The translations under genes were made by a program, and so were the position numbers. A stretch of DNA of 64,000 nt from SPCO01 sp964427285. GTDB taxonomy: Bacteria; Chloroflexota; Limnocylindria; Limnocylindrales; CSP1-4. This document shows positions 1 through 7,511 of this stretch, in pieces. A model generated the notes under the pieces. The model was not told the origin of the DNA. It searched no databases and saw only the letters and a list, made by a program, of their open reading frames with translations. The stretch's first letter is position 1. Each line of letters opens with the position of its first letter. The stretch covers positions 7,545 through 71,544 of the forward strand of contig CAYRTS010000009.1 of assembly GCA_964427285.1 (NCBI GenBank), in the 5' to 3' direction.

Positions 1-720
1 ATCCGTCCCGATGCAGAAGTCCTTGACGCCCATGTCGAGGTAATACTGCGCCTCGGAGGGGTCCGTGATCTCCGCCCGGGGTGGAATCCCAGCCTTGATG
101 CAACGCGCGAGGACGTCGCGCTCCACTTCCTTGACGTCCGGGTCGTACCAGCCGCCCGGCCGACCGATGCTCATGGCATAGTCCGCCGGACCCCACTGGA
201 TCATGTCGATCCCGGGAACGGCCAGGATCTCATCGAGGTTGTCCACGGCACTCTGCTTCTCGATCATCAGGACGATGACGATCTCCTTCAGCGCCCGGAC
301 GTAGTCGGCCGAACCGGCCTGGCCCCAATACGAATGGCGGCGATCGGCGGCCCCGTAGGTCCCCATGCCGTGCGGGGTGTCCGGCCGGGTCACGCGGACG
401 CATTCGCGGGCATCGTCCGCGGTGCGGATGTCGGCGAACAGGACGGACTGGAAGCCGGCCCCAATCGCACGCTGGGCGAGCCATGAACGCGGCGCCTGGT
501 CCAGCTTGATCATCGCACCGAGGTCCACCAACTCGGCGGCACGGCAGAAATTGTCCAGGCCGTGCAGGTCATACGGCGCGTACTCGCCGGAGAATTCCAC
601 GTAGTCGAAGCGCCGCGTGTGCCCGATCACCTCGACCACAGACGGCCAGGTCGTGTGCAGGTGGGTCCCGATCGAGGGCTTGCCCTCCACGATCAGCTGG
701 CGGAGCTTGTTGGGGCGCAC
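1..720 (-). CDS. HpcH/HpaI-family aldolase, partial (C-terminus beyond window)
   Basis: An open frame runs from a GTG at 720 off the left edge, giving 240 codons. The translation begins VRPNKLRQLIVEGKPSIGTH. It carries family landmarks: EFSGEYAPYD near residue 43, MIEKQSAVDN near 155, and QWGPADYAMSIG near 175, matching the GP-D-S-G segment of metal-dependent 2-keto-3-deoxy acid aldolases. GGAGG lies 8 bases before the GTG, and the start follows the upstream Gfo/Idh stop by 4 bases, so it is the last visible gene of a minus-strand operon. The family cleaves 2-keto-3-deoxy (aldonic or aromatic-derived) acids to pyruvate plus an aldehyde. The substrate is unknown. Confidence 0.85.
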   Translation of the reverse strand, partial: MRPNKLRQLIVEGKPSIGTHLHTTWPSVVEVIGHTRRFDYVEFSGEYAPYDLHGLDNFCRAAELVDLGAMIKLDQAPRSWLAQRAIGAGFQSVLFADIRTADDARECVRVTRPDTPHGMGTYGAADRRHSYWGQAGSADYVRALKEIVIVLMIEKQSAVDNLDEILAVPGIDMIQWGPADYAMSIGRPGGWYDPDVKEVERDVLARCIKAGIPPRAEITDPSEAQYYLDMGVKDFCIGTD

Positions 721-724
721 GGCT

Positions 725-1753
725 TTAGCCTCCGAGTGGCAGGCGGACGGTCTGGCCGGTCGCGGCGGAATGCTCGGCGGCCTCCAGCATGGACGTAGTC
801 AATGCGCCCTGGCGGCCGCTCACGAACGGGTCCGTGCCGTCGCCGATGGCGCGGATCAGGTCGCGCAGCTGCGAGGCGTAGGCCTGCAGCCGGATCGGAT
901 CGTCCGGGTTGAGCGGGTCAAACGGCGTCTGCTCGTAGATCGTCTCCCAGCCCCCGGCCGGGGTGCCCAGGCGGACCGTCCCATACGAGTCCAGCTCCAT
1001 GATCCCGTCCGACCCGGTAATCATCAGTTGCATCGCCGAGCCGAGACTGGGTTCCGGCAGCTCGTAGGTCAGCCAGATCTGGACCATTGCGCCGCCGTCG
1101 AGGGCGTAATGAACCATCGAACTCTGGCCGGTCGGGCCACTGTCCGTGTAGCGCGCAAACTGGCCAAAGACCAGCGTAGCCTCCGCGCCGGTCAGCCAGC
1201 GCACGATGTCGCAGGCGTGCGCCCCCCAGTCCATATATGGGGTGACCTGGACACTGTCCGAGTTCCACGAATCGACCGGGATGTCCCAGCCCGCGTTCGG
1301 CCCGAAGACCCGGATCATCCGGATCCCGCCAAGCCGCCCAGCTTCGATCGCCGCCTTGGCGGCCATCGGCGCGCCACGGTAGCGGTGCTGGGAGACGACC
1401 GCCAGGCGGACCCCGGCCGCATCTGCGGCGGCCACCATGGCGTCCGCGTCCGCCCGGGTCCGGGTCATCGGCTTTTCAACGATGACGTGCTTGCCTGCGC
1501 GTGCCGCCGCTTCGCTCAACGGGCGGTGGGTTGGCACGGGGGTGGCGATGACGACGGCATCGATGTCGTCGCGGGCGAACAACGCCGTCGAGTCGAGCGC
1601 GTCCACCCCGTGTTGGCGAGCCAGGTCGGCGGCGCCGCGGCCACCGGCCACGGCCATCAGGCGTGCCTCCGGAACATGGCCGGCGATCACCCTCGCCCAG
1701 GTCTGGCCCATGAACCCGGACCCAACGACACCAAACCGGATCGGGGTGCCCAT
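725..1753 (-). CDS. Gfo/Idh/MocA-family NAD(P)-dependent oxidoreductase
   Basis: A 342-residue cytosolic dehydrogenase of normal family length. The N-terminal Rossmann fold shows GVVGSGFMG at residues 8-16. The EKPM motif whose lysine contacts cofactor and substrate is near residue 93. DWGAHACDIVRW in the C-terminal half supplies the conserved aspartate and histidine of the active site. Family members oxidise sugars, inositols or sugar acids at a secondary alcohol. It starts 2 bases after the FAH-family gene and ends 4 bases before the aldolase gene, which fits an operon for degrading an acidic sugar. Substrate not predictable. Confidence 0.92.
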   Translation of the reverse strand: MGTPIRFGVVGSGFMGQTWARVIAGHVPEARLMAVAGGRGAADLARQHGVDALDSTALFARDDIDAVVIATPVPTHRPLSEAAARAGKHVIVEKPMTRTRADADAMVAAADAAGVRLAVVSQHRYRGAPMAAKAAIEAGRLGGIRMIRVFGPNAGWDIPVDSWNSDSVQVTPYMDWGAHACDIVRWLTGAEATLVFGQFARYTDSGPTGQSSMVHYALDGGAMVQIWLTYELPEPSLGSAMQLMITGSDGIMELDSYGTVRLGTPAGGWETIYEQTPFDPLNPDDPIRLQAYASQLRDLIRAIGDGTDPFVSGRQGALTTSMLEAAEHSAATGQTVRLPLGG

Positions 1754-1755
1754 CG

Positions 1756-2676
1756 TCAGCTGGCCGCCACGACCGGTGTGATCAGCGTCCCCAGGTCTCC
1801 GATCCAGCCGGTCATCACATCACCGGCCTTGAGGTAGACACTCGCGGCGTCACCGGTGCCATCGAGCGTCCCGCCGGCGATGACATCCCCAGGCTCCAGG
1901 GTCATCCAGCGCGAGGCATGGGCAATGATCTCCTCGGGACTGAAGATCATGTCCGAGGTCGAGCCGTGCTGCCAGACCTTGTCGTTGACCTTGAGCGTCA
2001 TTTCGAGCTGGTTCGGGTCCGGCTTGACGCCATCGGTCGTGGTGATCCACGGACCCCAGGCCGCAAAGCCGTCGCCCCACTTGCCATTGAGCCAGTCGAA
2101 GAAGTCATCGAACCCTGACGGCTCGCGCCCGGCCACGCCCCACTGCATCGCCCGCGCCGAGATGTCATTGATCACGGAGTAGCCGCCGATGTGGTCGCGG
2201 GCCTTCGCGACCGGGATGTCGCGTCCGCCTGTTCCGATGACGATGGCCAGTTCCAGTTCCCAGTCAAGCGCGTTGGAGACGGTTGGCAGGGCTACGGCCT
2301 CGCCCGGGCCGATGATCGAGGACGACGGCTTGATGAACAGCTTCGGCACAATCTTCGTCTTGTCGACTCGCGCCCCGCCGCCCTCCTCGATATGGGCCTG
2401 GAAGTTGCCGGCGACCGCGAGCAGCTTCCCTGGGCGCTGGATCGGGGCGAGGAGCTTCACAGAGCTCAGCGCAACGCCGGCGCCGCCCTTGGCTTCGACC
2501 TCGCGGGCGGCAGCCATGGCAGCGGGCCCCGCCTCGAACAGGGCCAGCAGGTCGCCGGTCGGCACGCGCCCGCCCGAGCCCTCGGCAAGATCGAGGAGTC
2601 GCTCCGCTCCGGCTGCGCCGATGACCACGGCACTGCGCGCGGCACCGTTCGAACCACGATAGCTGGCAAGTCGCAT
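1756..2676 (-). CDS. Fumarylacetoacetate hydrolase (FAH) family protein
   Basis: A 306-residue protein with the full FAH fold. NFQAHIEE near residue 90 is the lid/catalytic histidine segment. LDWELELAIVIG near residue 135 supplies metal-binding acidic residues, and GYSVINDISAR near residue 168 is the usual follow-on motif. The C-terminus carries LEPGDVIAGGTLDGTG. Relatives hydrolyse or decarboxylate 2,4-diketo acids such as 2,4-diketo-3-deoxy-fuconate or ring-cleavage products, using Mg2+ or Mn2+. Its place between two Gfo/Idh dehydrogenases and an aldolase favours a diketo-sugar-acid step over aromatic degradation. The exact substrate is inference. Confidence 0.9.
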   Translation of the reverse strand: MRLASYRGSNGAARSAVVIGAAGAERLLDLAEGSGGRVPTGDLLALFEAGPAAMAAAREVEAKGGAGVALSSVKLLAPIQRPGKLLAVAGNFQAHIEEGGGARVDKTKIVPKLFIKPSSSIIGPGEAVALPTVSNALDWELELAIVIGTGGRDIPVAKARDHIGGYSVINDISARAMQWGVAGREPSGFDDFFDWLNGKWGDGFAAWGPWITTTDGVKPDPNQLEMTLKVNDKVWQHGSTSDMIFSPEEIIAHASRWMTLEPGDVIAGGTLDGTGDAASVYLKAGDVMTGWIGDLGTLITPVVAAS

Positions 2677-2691
2677 GACGAAGGCCTCCTG

Positions 2692-3816
2692 TTACTGCTC
2701 CTGGGTTTGGTTGACGTGGTCGGGGCGGTCCTGGCGAACCGCCGGCGCGAACTCCGAGAGATGGACCTTGATGTTGCCGCGCGCCTGGGACTCGAGGATC
2801 GCCTGGGTGATGGCCACGGTCATTCGCGCCGCCTCCGGCGGGCTCGCCGGATCGCGACCCTCATCCATCGCGGTCACGAGGTCGATGATCGCAGCCTGCA
2901 TCCCGGCGACGGTCCAGCGAGCGACCGGTCGCTGGATGGTCGTGACGCCGGGCTTGGTCCGGATGTCCTCGTGGTAGACCGAATGTATCCGGATCCCCTC
3001 GAGGTCCACGACCACACGAGCCAGCGGGCCGGTGAGGCTGACAGACGTTTCGAGGCCAACCGTGTCCTTGACCCCGGTCAGGTAGGCCCGGACGCCGTTC
3101 GCGTAGGCGATGTAGTAGTTGGCGCCGGGCTCGGTGGCGGGATCGTTCCCGCCGTCACCCTTGTACTCGGTCCCGTAGAACTCGAAGCCGCGCTCCAGCT
3201 CCGCCCAGACCCAGACCGGTTCCGAATCGGCCAGGAAGTTGATGAGGTCGATGGCGTGGGTGTGGTTCCGGAACAACATGGATCTGGGACCGCCCATCTG
3301 GACGACGATCTGCGACAACTTGCCAAGCGCACCCGAGCGGGAAAGCCGGCGCGCCTCGACGAACTCCGGGGCCCAGCGTCGGGTGTAGTTGACGTTCATG
3401 GTCACGCCGGCCCCACGAACCGCGGTCACGATCGCGTCGGCCTCGGCCAGCGTGGTGGCCAATGGCTTCTCGCAGAAGATGCCACGAACACCGGCCTCGA
3501 CGGCCGCCTCCACCACGGCGGCGTGGAGATGGTCCGGAGTGACGACGCAGACCAGCTCGGTGCGTTCGGTCTGGAGCATCTCGCGATAGTCGGCGTAGAC
3601 ACGCAGGTTTGGCCAGCGGCCCGACCAACGTTCCAGAAACTGATTCCGGGCCGCTTCGGAGATGTCGCACCCGGCGACAATCTCCAGTTCCGGGATGGCG
3701 GCGATCGCCGCCGCGTGGCTGTACGGGATGGCAGTTCCAAGCGTCGGATCTGCAGCGTCGGCGGCATGATCGGTGGCGATCCAGCTGAGCCCCACGAGTG
3801 CGACGCGGCGATTCAT
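2692..3816 (-). CDS. Gfo/Idh/MocA-family oxidoreductase
   Basis: First gene of the four-gene minus-strand operon, 374 residues from the ATG at 3816. A longer GTG start at 3849 is possible, but family homology begins at MNRRVALVG. The N-terminal Rossmann segment departs from the usual GxGxxG (ALVGLSWIATDHA), with a short insertion before the helix. CEKPLATT is present, and FRNHTHAIDLINFLAD replaces the common W-G-x-H-x-x-D segment, keeping histidine and aspartate. This is clearly a different subgroup from the 725-1753 paralogue. It probably oxidises a sugar or cyclitol derivative; substrate unknown. Confidence 0.88.
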   Translation of the reverse strand: MNRRVALVGLSWIATDHAADAADPTLGTAIPYSHAAAIAAIPELEIVAGCDISEAARNQFLERWSGRWPNLRVYADYREMLQTERTELVCVVTPDHLHAAVVEAAVEAGVRGIFCEKPLATTLAEADAIVTAVRGAGVTMNVNYTRRWAPEFVEARRLSRSGALGKLSQIVVQMGGPRSMLFRNHTHAIDLINFLADSEPVWVWAELERGFEFYGTEYKGDGGNDPATEPGANYYIAYANGVRAYLTGVKDTVGLETSVSLTGPLARVVVDLEGIRIHSVYHEDIRTKPGVTTIQRPVARWTVAGMQAAIIDLVTAMDEGRDPASPPEAARMTVAITQAILESQARGNIKVHLSEFAPAVRQDRPDHVNQTQEQ

Positions 3817-3917
3817 CGGACCCACCGACGGAACCTTCCTTGCGTCCACCGCGCCGAAATTCCGACCAAGCCAGCGCCTCCATCAGCGTCCGTATTCGCG
3901 GCACCCAGTGGTCGTTT

Positions 3918-3952
3918 GGTCATTGACCGGCTGTCGCGTACAGGTTTAGTAT
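3918..3952 (+). promoter_or_regulatory. Candidate promoter with overlapping palindrome for the XRE-cupin gene
   Basis: TTGACC (3923-3928), an 18-base spacer and TAGTAT (3947-3952) form a plausible housekeeping promoter reading toward 4133. The perfect inverted repeat GGTCA-T-TGACC (3918-3928) covers the -35 box, where a repressor would block polymerase. The 3817-4132 gap between divergent genes holds no gene. Promoter function and binding by the neighbouring XRE regulator are inference. Confidence 0.4.
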
Positions 3953-4132
3953 GACAGCGACTCGACAGTGTGATTTCACGACTTCGCACCGTGGTCGGCG
4001 AAATCCAGACCTCCGATGCCCGCGGTCCGGGAAAGGAAGCATGGCCTCCCCAGCCACCGGTGACGTCCAACGGTACCGCCTCCGCGCGGCCGGCCGGCGG
4101 ACGGACGATTCGAGCGAGGACGGAGGGATCGC

Positions 4133-4744
4133 GTGACGAACTCGATCGAGACGGCGCTCGCCTCGGAGAGTGCCCTCCCGGAGGCGGAGCGCGGCCGAGG
4201 CTCGGACACGATCGGCGAGGGCATCAGGCGCGAGCGGCTACGTCGGGGTCTGACCCTCGCGCAACTGGCGACCCAGGTCAATCTCACCGTCAGTGCGTTG
4301 AGCCAGATCGAGCGCGGCGCATCGGACCCGTCGATCAGCTCGCTGCGCCGGATCAGTGCGGCCTTTGACGTGCCGATGTTCCAGTTCCTCATCGGCAACC
4401 TCCAGCGTGAGATCGTCGTTCGCAAGGACCGGCGCACGAAGCTGACCTTTGTCGATCGGCTACTCGAATACGAACTGGTCTCCGCCGACACATCCGGCGA
4501 ATTCGAGGTGCTCTCGCTCTCTCTCGTCCCGGGTGGCGCGACGGGCGCGGTGGGCAGCAGCCACCCAAGCGAGGAGTGCGCGGTCGTGATCCGCGGGGAA
4601 GTCGTCGCCGAGGTCGAGGGACAGACCTACGAGCTTGGCACCGGCGACAGCATCAAGATCCATCGGGAGTTGCTGCATCGGTTCATGAATCGATCCGAGG
4701 CGGACGCAGAGGTCATGATCATCATCAGCCCACCAACGTTCTGA
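4133..4744 (+). CDS. XRE-family transcriptional regulator with C-terminal cupin domain
   Basis: A 203-residue regulator. An N-terminal helix-turn-helix (about residues 26-82; LTLAQLATQVNLTVSALSQI is the core) is followed by a cupin_2 sensor domain (about 125-200, with ECAVVIRGEVVAEVEG and GDSIKIHRELLHRF). This two-domain layout is common in regulators of small-molecule catabolism, where the cupin binds the effector. The GTG start is preceded by GGAGGG. It is divergent from the aldolase/FAH/Gfo operon and 11 bases upstream of a DapA-family gene, so it likely controls one or both. Effector unknown. Confidence 0.9.
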   Translation: MTNSIETALASESALPEAERGRGSDTIGEGIRRERLRRGLTLAQLATQVNLTVSALSQIERGASDPSISSLRRISAAFDVPMFQFLIGNLQREIVVRKDRRTKLTFVDRLLEYELVSADTSGEFEVLSLSLVPGGATGAVGSSHPSEECAVVIRGEVVAEVEGQTYELGTGDSIKIHRELLHRFMNRSEADAEVMIIISPPTF

Positions 4745-4755
4745 GAGGACGGAGC

Positions 4756-5700
4756 GTGGCGTCGGGCGAGCGCGGCCTCGATCGGGCCTGGGTGCGCCAG
4801 GCGCTCAGCGGACCCATGACGAGCATCCACCCGCTGTTCACCGAGGATGGCTCGCTGGATCCGGCGGGAGTCGCGCGACACATTGATCATGCGCTGGCCG
4901 CCGGGAGCGGGACGATGCTGCTCACCTACGGCGACAGCCTGCACTCCATCCTGTCAGATCGAGAGGTGGGCGATCTCCTGCGGATGGTCATCCGGGCCAC
5001 GGCCGGGCGGGCGATGGTGGTCGCCGCCGACCGCCAGTGGCCCACGCGAATCGAGCTGGAGTTCGCGCGCGAGGCCCGCGATGCCGGCGCCGACGTGCTG
5101 ATGGTTCTGCCGCCCAACTGGGGGCGTTCGGCGACCGTCGACTCGCTCGTGGACCACTACCGGGCGGTCGCCGCCGAGATCCCGGCGATGGTGGTGACCG
5201 CGGCGTTCTCCGGGATCGAGTCGGTGGGCCTCGACGTGCTGCGGATCCTGGTGGAATCGGAACCGCGGATGGTGGCCCTCAAGGACGACATCTGCGGCGA
5301 CTTCGCCAGGCGCGTCGCGACACTGTGTCATCCGGTCTGGGCGATCATCTCCGGCGGCCAGAAGCAGAACCACCTGGACATGCTCCCGTACGGCTGCGAC
5401 GGCTACATGTCCACGTTCATCCATTTCAATCCGCCGGTTGCCCATCGCTACTGGGAACTGGTGATGGCCGGCGAGTTGGCCACGGCGACGGCGCTGATCG
5501 ATCGCTATGACCGGCCGTACTTCGACCGGATCCTGGCGATGCCCGGCGGGTTCGACGGCGGGTTCCACGCCACGCTTGAGGTTGCCGGGCTGGCCGGCCG
5601 ATGGCGTCGGGCGCCGTACTACAGCCTCACGGATGCCGAATACGAGGCGTTCGCCGAGTTCCTCCATGACACCGGGATGCTGATGCCGCCCACGATCTGA
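4756..5700 (+). CDS. Dihydrodipicolinate synthase (DapA)-superfamily lyase, atypical active site
   Basis: A 314-residue TIM-barrel protein starting at GTG 4756 behind GGACGGAG, 11 bases after the regulator gene. The Schiff-base lysine is visible in MVALKDD. The segment that normally reads Y-N-x-P (catalytic tyrosine) instead reads MVVTAAFSGIES, so the tyrosine is missing. The family includes 2-keto-3-deoxy-gluconate aldolases, 5-keto-4-deoxyglucarate dehydratases and N-acetylneuraminate lyases. With the FAH and HpcH genes across the promoter region it fits sugar-acid breakdown, but the lost tyrosine suggests altered chemistry. GC-rich repeats begin immediately after the stop. Confidence 0.85.
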   Translation: MASGERGLDRAWVRQALSGPMTSIHPLFTEDGSLDPAGVARHIDHALAAGSGTMLLTYGDSLHSILSDREVGDLLRMVIRATAGRAMVVAADRQWPTRIELEFAREARDAGADVLMVLPPNWGRSATVDSLVDHYRAVAAEIPAMVVTAAFSGIESVGLDVLRILVESEPRMVALKDDICGDFARRVATLCHPVWAIISGGQKQNHLDMLPYGCDGYMSTFIHFNPPVAHRYWELVMAGELATATALIDRYDRPYFDRILAMPGGFDGGFHATLEVAGLAGRWRRAPYYSLTDAEYEAFAEFLHDTGMLMPPTI

Positions 5701-5984
5701 GGGTCGCGGGGGCGCGATGCGGCGGGTCGCGGGCGCGGGCGCGGGGGCGCAGCCGTCGCGGGGGCGCGGGGGCGCTAGGCGCAGCCGTCGCGGGGGCACA
5801 GCCGTCGCGGGGGCGCTATGCGGCGGGTCGCGGGCGCGGGCGCGGGGGCACAGCCGTCGCGGGGGCGCAGCCGTCGCGGGGGCGCTAGGCGCAGCCGTCG
5901 CGGGGGCGCTAGGCGCAGCCGTCGCGGGGGCACAGCCGTCGCGGGGGCACAGCCGTCGCGGGGGCACTATGCGGCGGGTCGGGA
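5701..5984. repeat. GC-rich minisatellite array
   Basis: A low-complexity block built from a core AGCCGTCGCGGGGG that recurs nine times, separated by GCGC, GCAC or GCGCTAGGCGC. A larger unit beginning ATGCGGCGGGTCG recurs at 5717, 5818 and, shortened, at 5969. No plausible gene lies here; the many open frames on both strands are repeat artefacts. The block sits directly between the DapA-family stop and the 114-bp element. Confidence 0.9.
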
Positions 5985-5994
5985 GTGCGGCGCC

Positions 5995-6108
5995 TACCAG
6001 GCGCACTTCCTGAACAATTGAGCGTGGCCGGTCCGCAGTTCATGCAGAGCCTGGAGATTTCTGAGGTCGATCACGCTCGGATGTCGGCGGAGTGCGCCTG
6101 CAGGACGC
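5995..6108 (-). repeat. 114-bp dispersed element, copy 1
   Basis: The reverse complement of 5998-6099 aligns without gaps to 31609-31710, with 77 of 102 bases identical by hand count. The ends are imperfect inverted repeats (AGGCGCACTTCCTGAACA against the complement near 6080-6099). Read on the minus strand it encodes GALRRHPSV ... LHELRTGHAQLFRKCAW, parallel to copy 2. Minisatellites flank it on both sides. It could be a small mobile or structured element or a recurring peptide-coding fragment. Confidence 0.7.
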
Positions 6109-6157
6109 AGCCCGCTGACCAGTGCCCGAGTGGCCATTCGATTTGACAACGTAGCTG

Positions 6158-6163
6158 TAGTAT
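6158..6163 (+). promoter_or_regulatory. Candidate -10 box of a leaderless promoter
   Basis: TAGTAT ends exactly six bases before the ATG at 6170, which would place transcription start on the start codon. No ribosome binding site precedes that ATG. A TTGACA lies at 6143 but is only 9 bases upstream, too close to be its -35. The same spacing recurs before four other genes in this window. Confidence 0.45.
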
Positions 6164-6169
6164 GTGGCC

Positions 6170-7511
6170 ATGAACGAAGCCACACTGCAAGTTGCCGGCG
6201 GCGGGTCGGGGGTTGCCGGCGGCGGGTCGGGGGTTGCCGGCGGCGGGTCGGGGGTTGCCGGCGGCGNNNNNNNNNNNNNNNNNNNNNNNNNNNNNNNNNN
6301 NNNNNNNNNNNNNNNNNNNNNNNNNNNNNNNNNNNNNNNNNNNNNNNNNNNNNNNNNNNNNNNNNNGGTCGGGGGTTGCCGGCGGCACGGCCGCGGTAGA
6401 CGTTCGTGGCGCCGACTGGACGACGATCGACACGCCGGCGCTCCTGGTGGACCTCGATCGCCTCGAAGCGAACATCGCGTGGATGGCGGGCCACGCCAGA
6501 AGCGGGGGCGTCGCCCTCCGACCCCACTTCAAGACCCACAAGTCGGCCGAGATCGTTCGCCGTCAGCTTGCCGCCGGCGCGGTCGGGATCACCGTCGCCA
6601 AGCTCGATGAGGCCGAGGCCGTGGTCGATGCCGGCATCGATACCTCGATCCTGCTCGCGTTCCAGGTGGTGGCTGCGCCGAAGTTGGACCGGGCCATCCG
6701 GCTGGCCGCGCGCACCCGTTTGATCCTGGCGATCGACAGCGAGGAGGGCGCCCGCGCGCTCAACGCCGCCGTGGCAGCCGCCGGGACCCGGCTCGAGGTC
6801 TGGATCGAGATCGACAGCGGTCTCCGGCGATGCGGCGTCCTGCCAGGTGACGCGCCAGGCCTGGCTCGCGCGGTGGCGGGCCTCGGGGCCCTGCGGCTCA
6901 CCGGCATGTTCACCCATGCCGGCCAGTCATACGCAGCCCGCAACGTTGGCGAGGTCGAGGCGATCGCCGCGACCGAGACACGCTCCGTGGTGGACGCGGC
7001 CACAGCGACACGAGCCATCGGGATCCCGATTGACACCGTGAGCGCCGGCGCGACCCCGACGGCCAGGTACCTCGACGGCGCTTCCGGACTGACCGAGATC
7101 CGGCCCGGGACCTATGTCTTCTACGACAACCTCCAGGTTGCGCTGGGTACCACCACCAATGATCAGTGCGCGCTTTCGATCGCGGTGACCGTGGTCAGCC
7201 GCCCGACCCCGGATCGCGCGGTGGTCGATGGTGGCTCGAAGACGTTTGGGCTGGATCGCGGTGCCCACTCGCACAGCCCGTTGACCCAGTACGGGCGCCT
7301 GCTCGATCGTGAGGGCGGCCTGGTCCGTCTGTCCGAAGAGCACGGCATCCTGGAGATCCCGCCCGACTCTCCCATCAGGATTGGCGATCGGATCCGGATC
7401 GTGCCAAACCATGTCTGTTCGGTCTCGAACCTGGCGCGGCGGTTCTACGGGTTGCGCGGCCGGGTTGTGGAGCAGGTCATGACGATCGATGCGGCTGGCG
7501 GAGTCCACTGA
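6170..7511 (+). CDS. D-threonine aldolase / D-serine ammonia-lyase-like PLP enzyme with repeat-encoded N-terminus
   Basis: After the assembly gap the protein reads DTPALLVDLDRLEANIAWMA, then RPHFKTHKSAEI, where the first lysine binds PLP, and ends with IVPNHVCSVSNL, whose H-x-C is the metal site of the DSD1/D-threonine aldolase family (fold-III alanine-racemase barrel). The N-terminus is MNEATLQ followed by VAGGGSG heptads. The same VAGG-coding unit resumes in the catalytic frame after the gap, so the reading frame probably continues through it. As written, the 100-N filler breaks the frame, which only reflects an arbitrary gap length. The 3' end overlaps the convergent D-aminoacylase gene by 35 bases. 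It probably cleaves D-beta-hydroxy amino acids. Confidence 0.8.
6191..6386. repeat. 21-bp in-frame tandem repeat spanning the assembly gap
   Basis: Three exact 21-base units begin at 6191, 6212 and 6233. A fourth is cut by the N run at 6267, and a partial unit is visible at 6367-6386. Each unit is seven codons (VAGGGSG), so copy-number change would not alter the frame. The assembler probably broke here because the array is longer than its reads. Confidence 0.9.
6267..6366. other. Assembly gap (100 N)
   Basis: A run of exactly 100 N inside the 21-bp repeat. The round number indicates a scaffolding placeholder, not a measured length. Confidence 0.98.

Noticed and set aside
617..1837. 406-residue plus-strand open frame
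   Set aside because: It lies antisense to the Gfo/Idh gene at 725-1753, which has clear family motifs; the frame has arginine-rich composition typical of a high-G+C shadow.
2191..3954. 587-residue plus-strand open frame
   Set aside because: Antisense to the FAH and Gfo/Idh genes, no recognisable domain and no ribosome site.
6143..6163. TTGACA at 6143 paired with TAGTAT at 6158 as a standard promoter
   Set aside because: The spacer is only 9 bases, far short of 16-18.
5701..6386. CRISPR array
   Set aside because: Repeats are contiguous with no unique spacers, and no cas genes are present. They are minisatellites.
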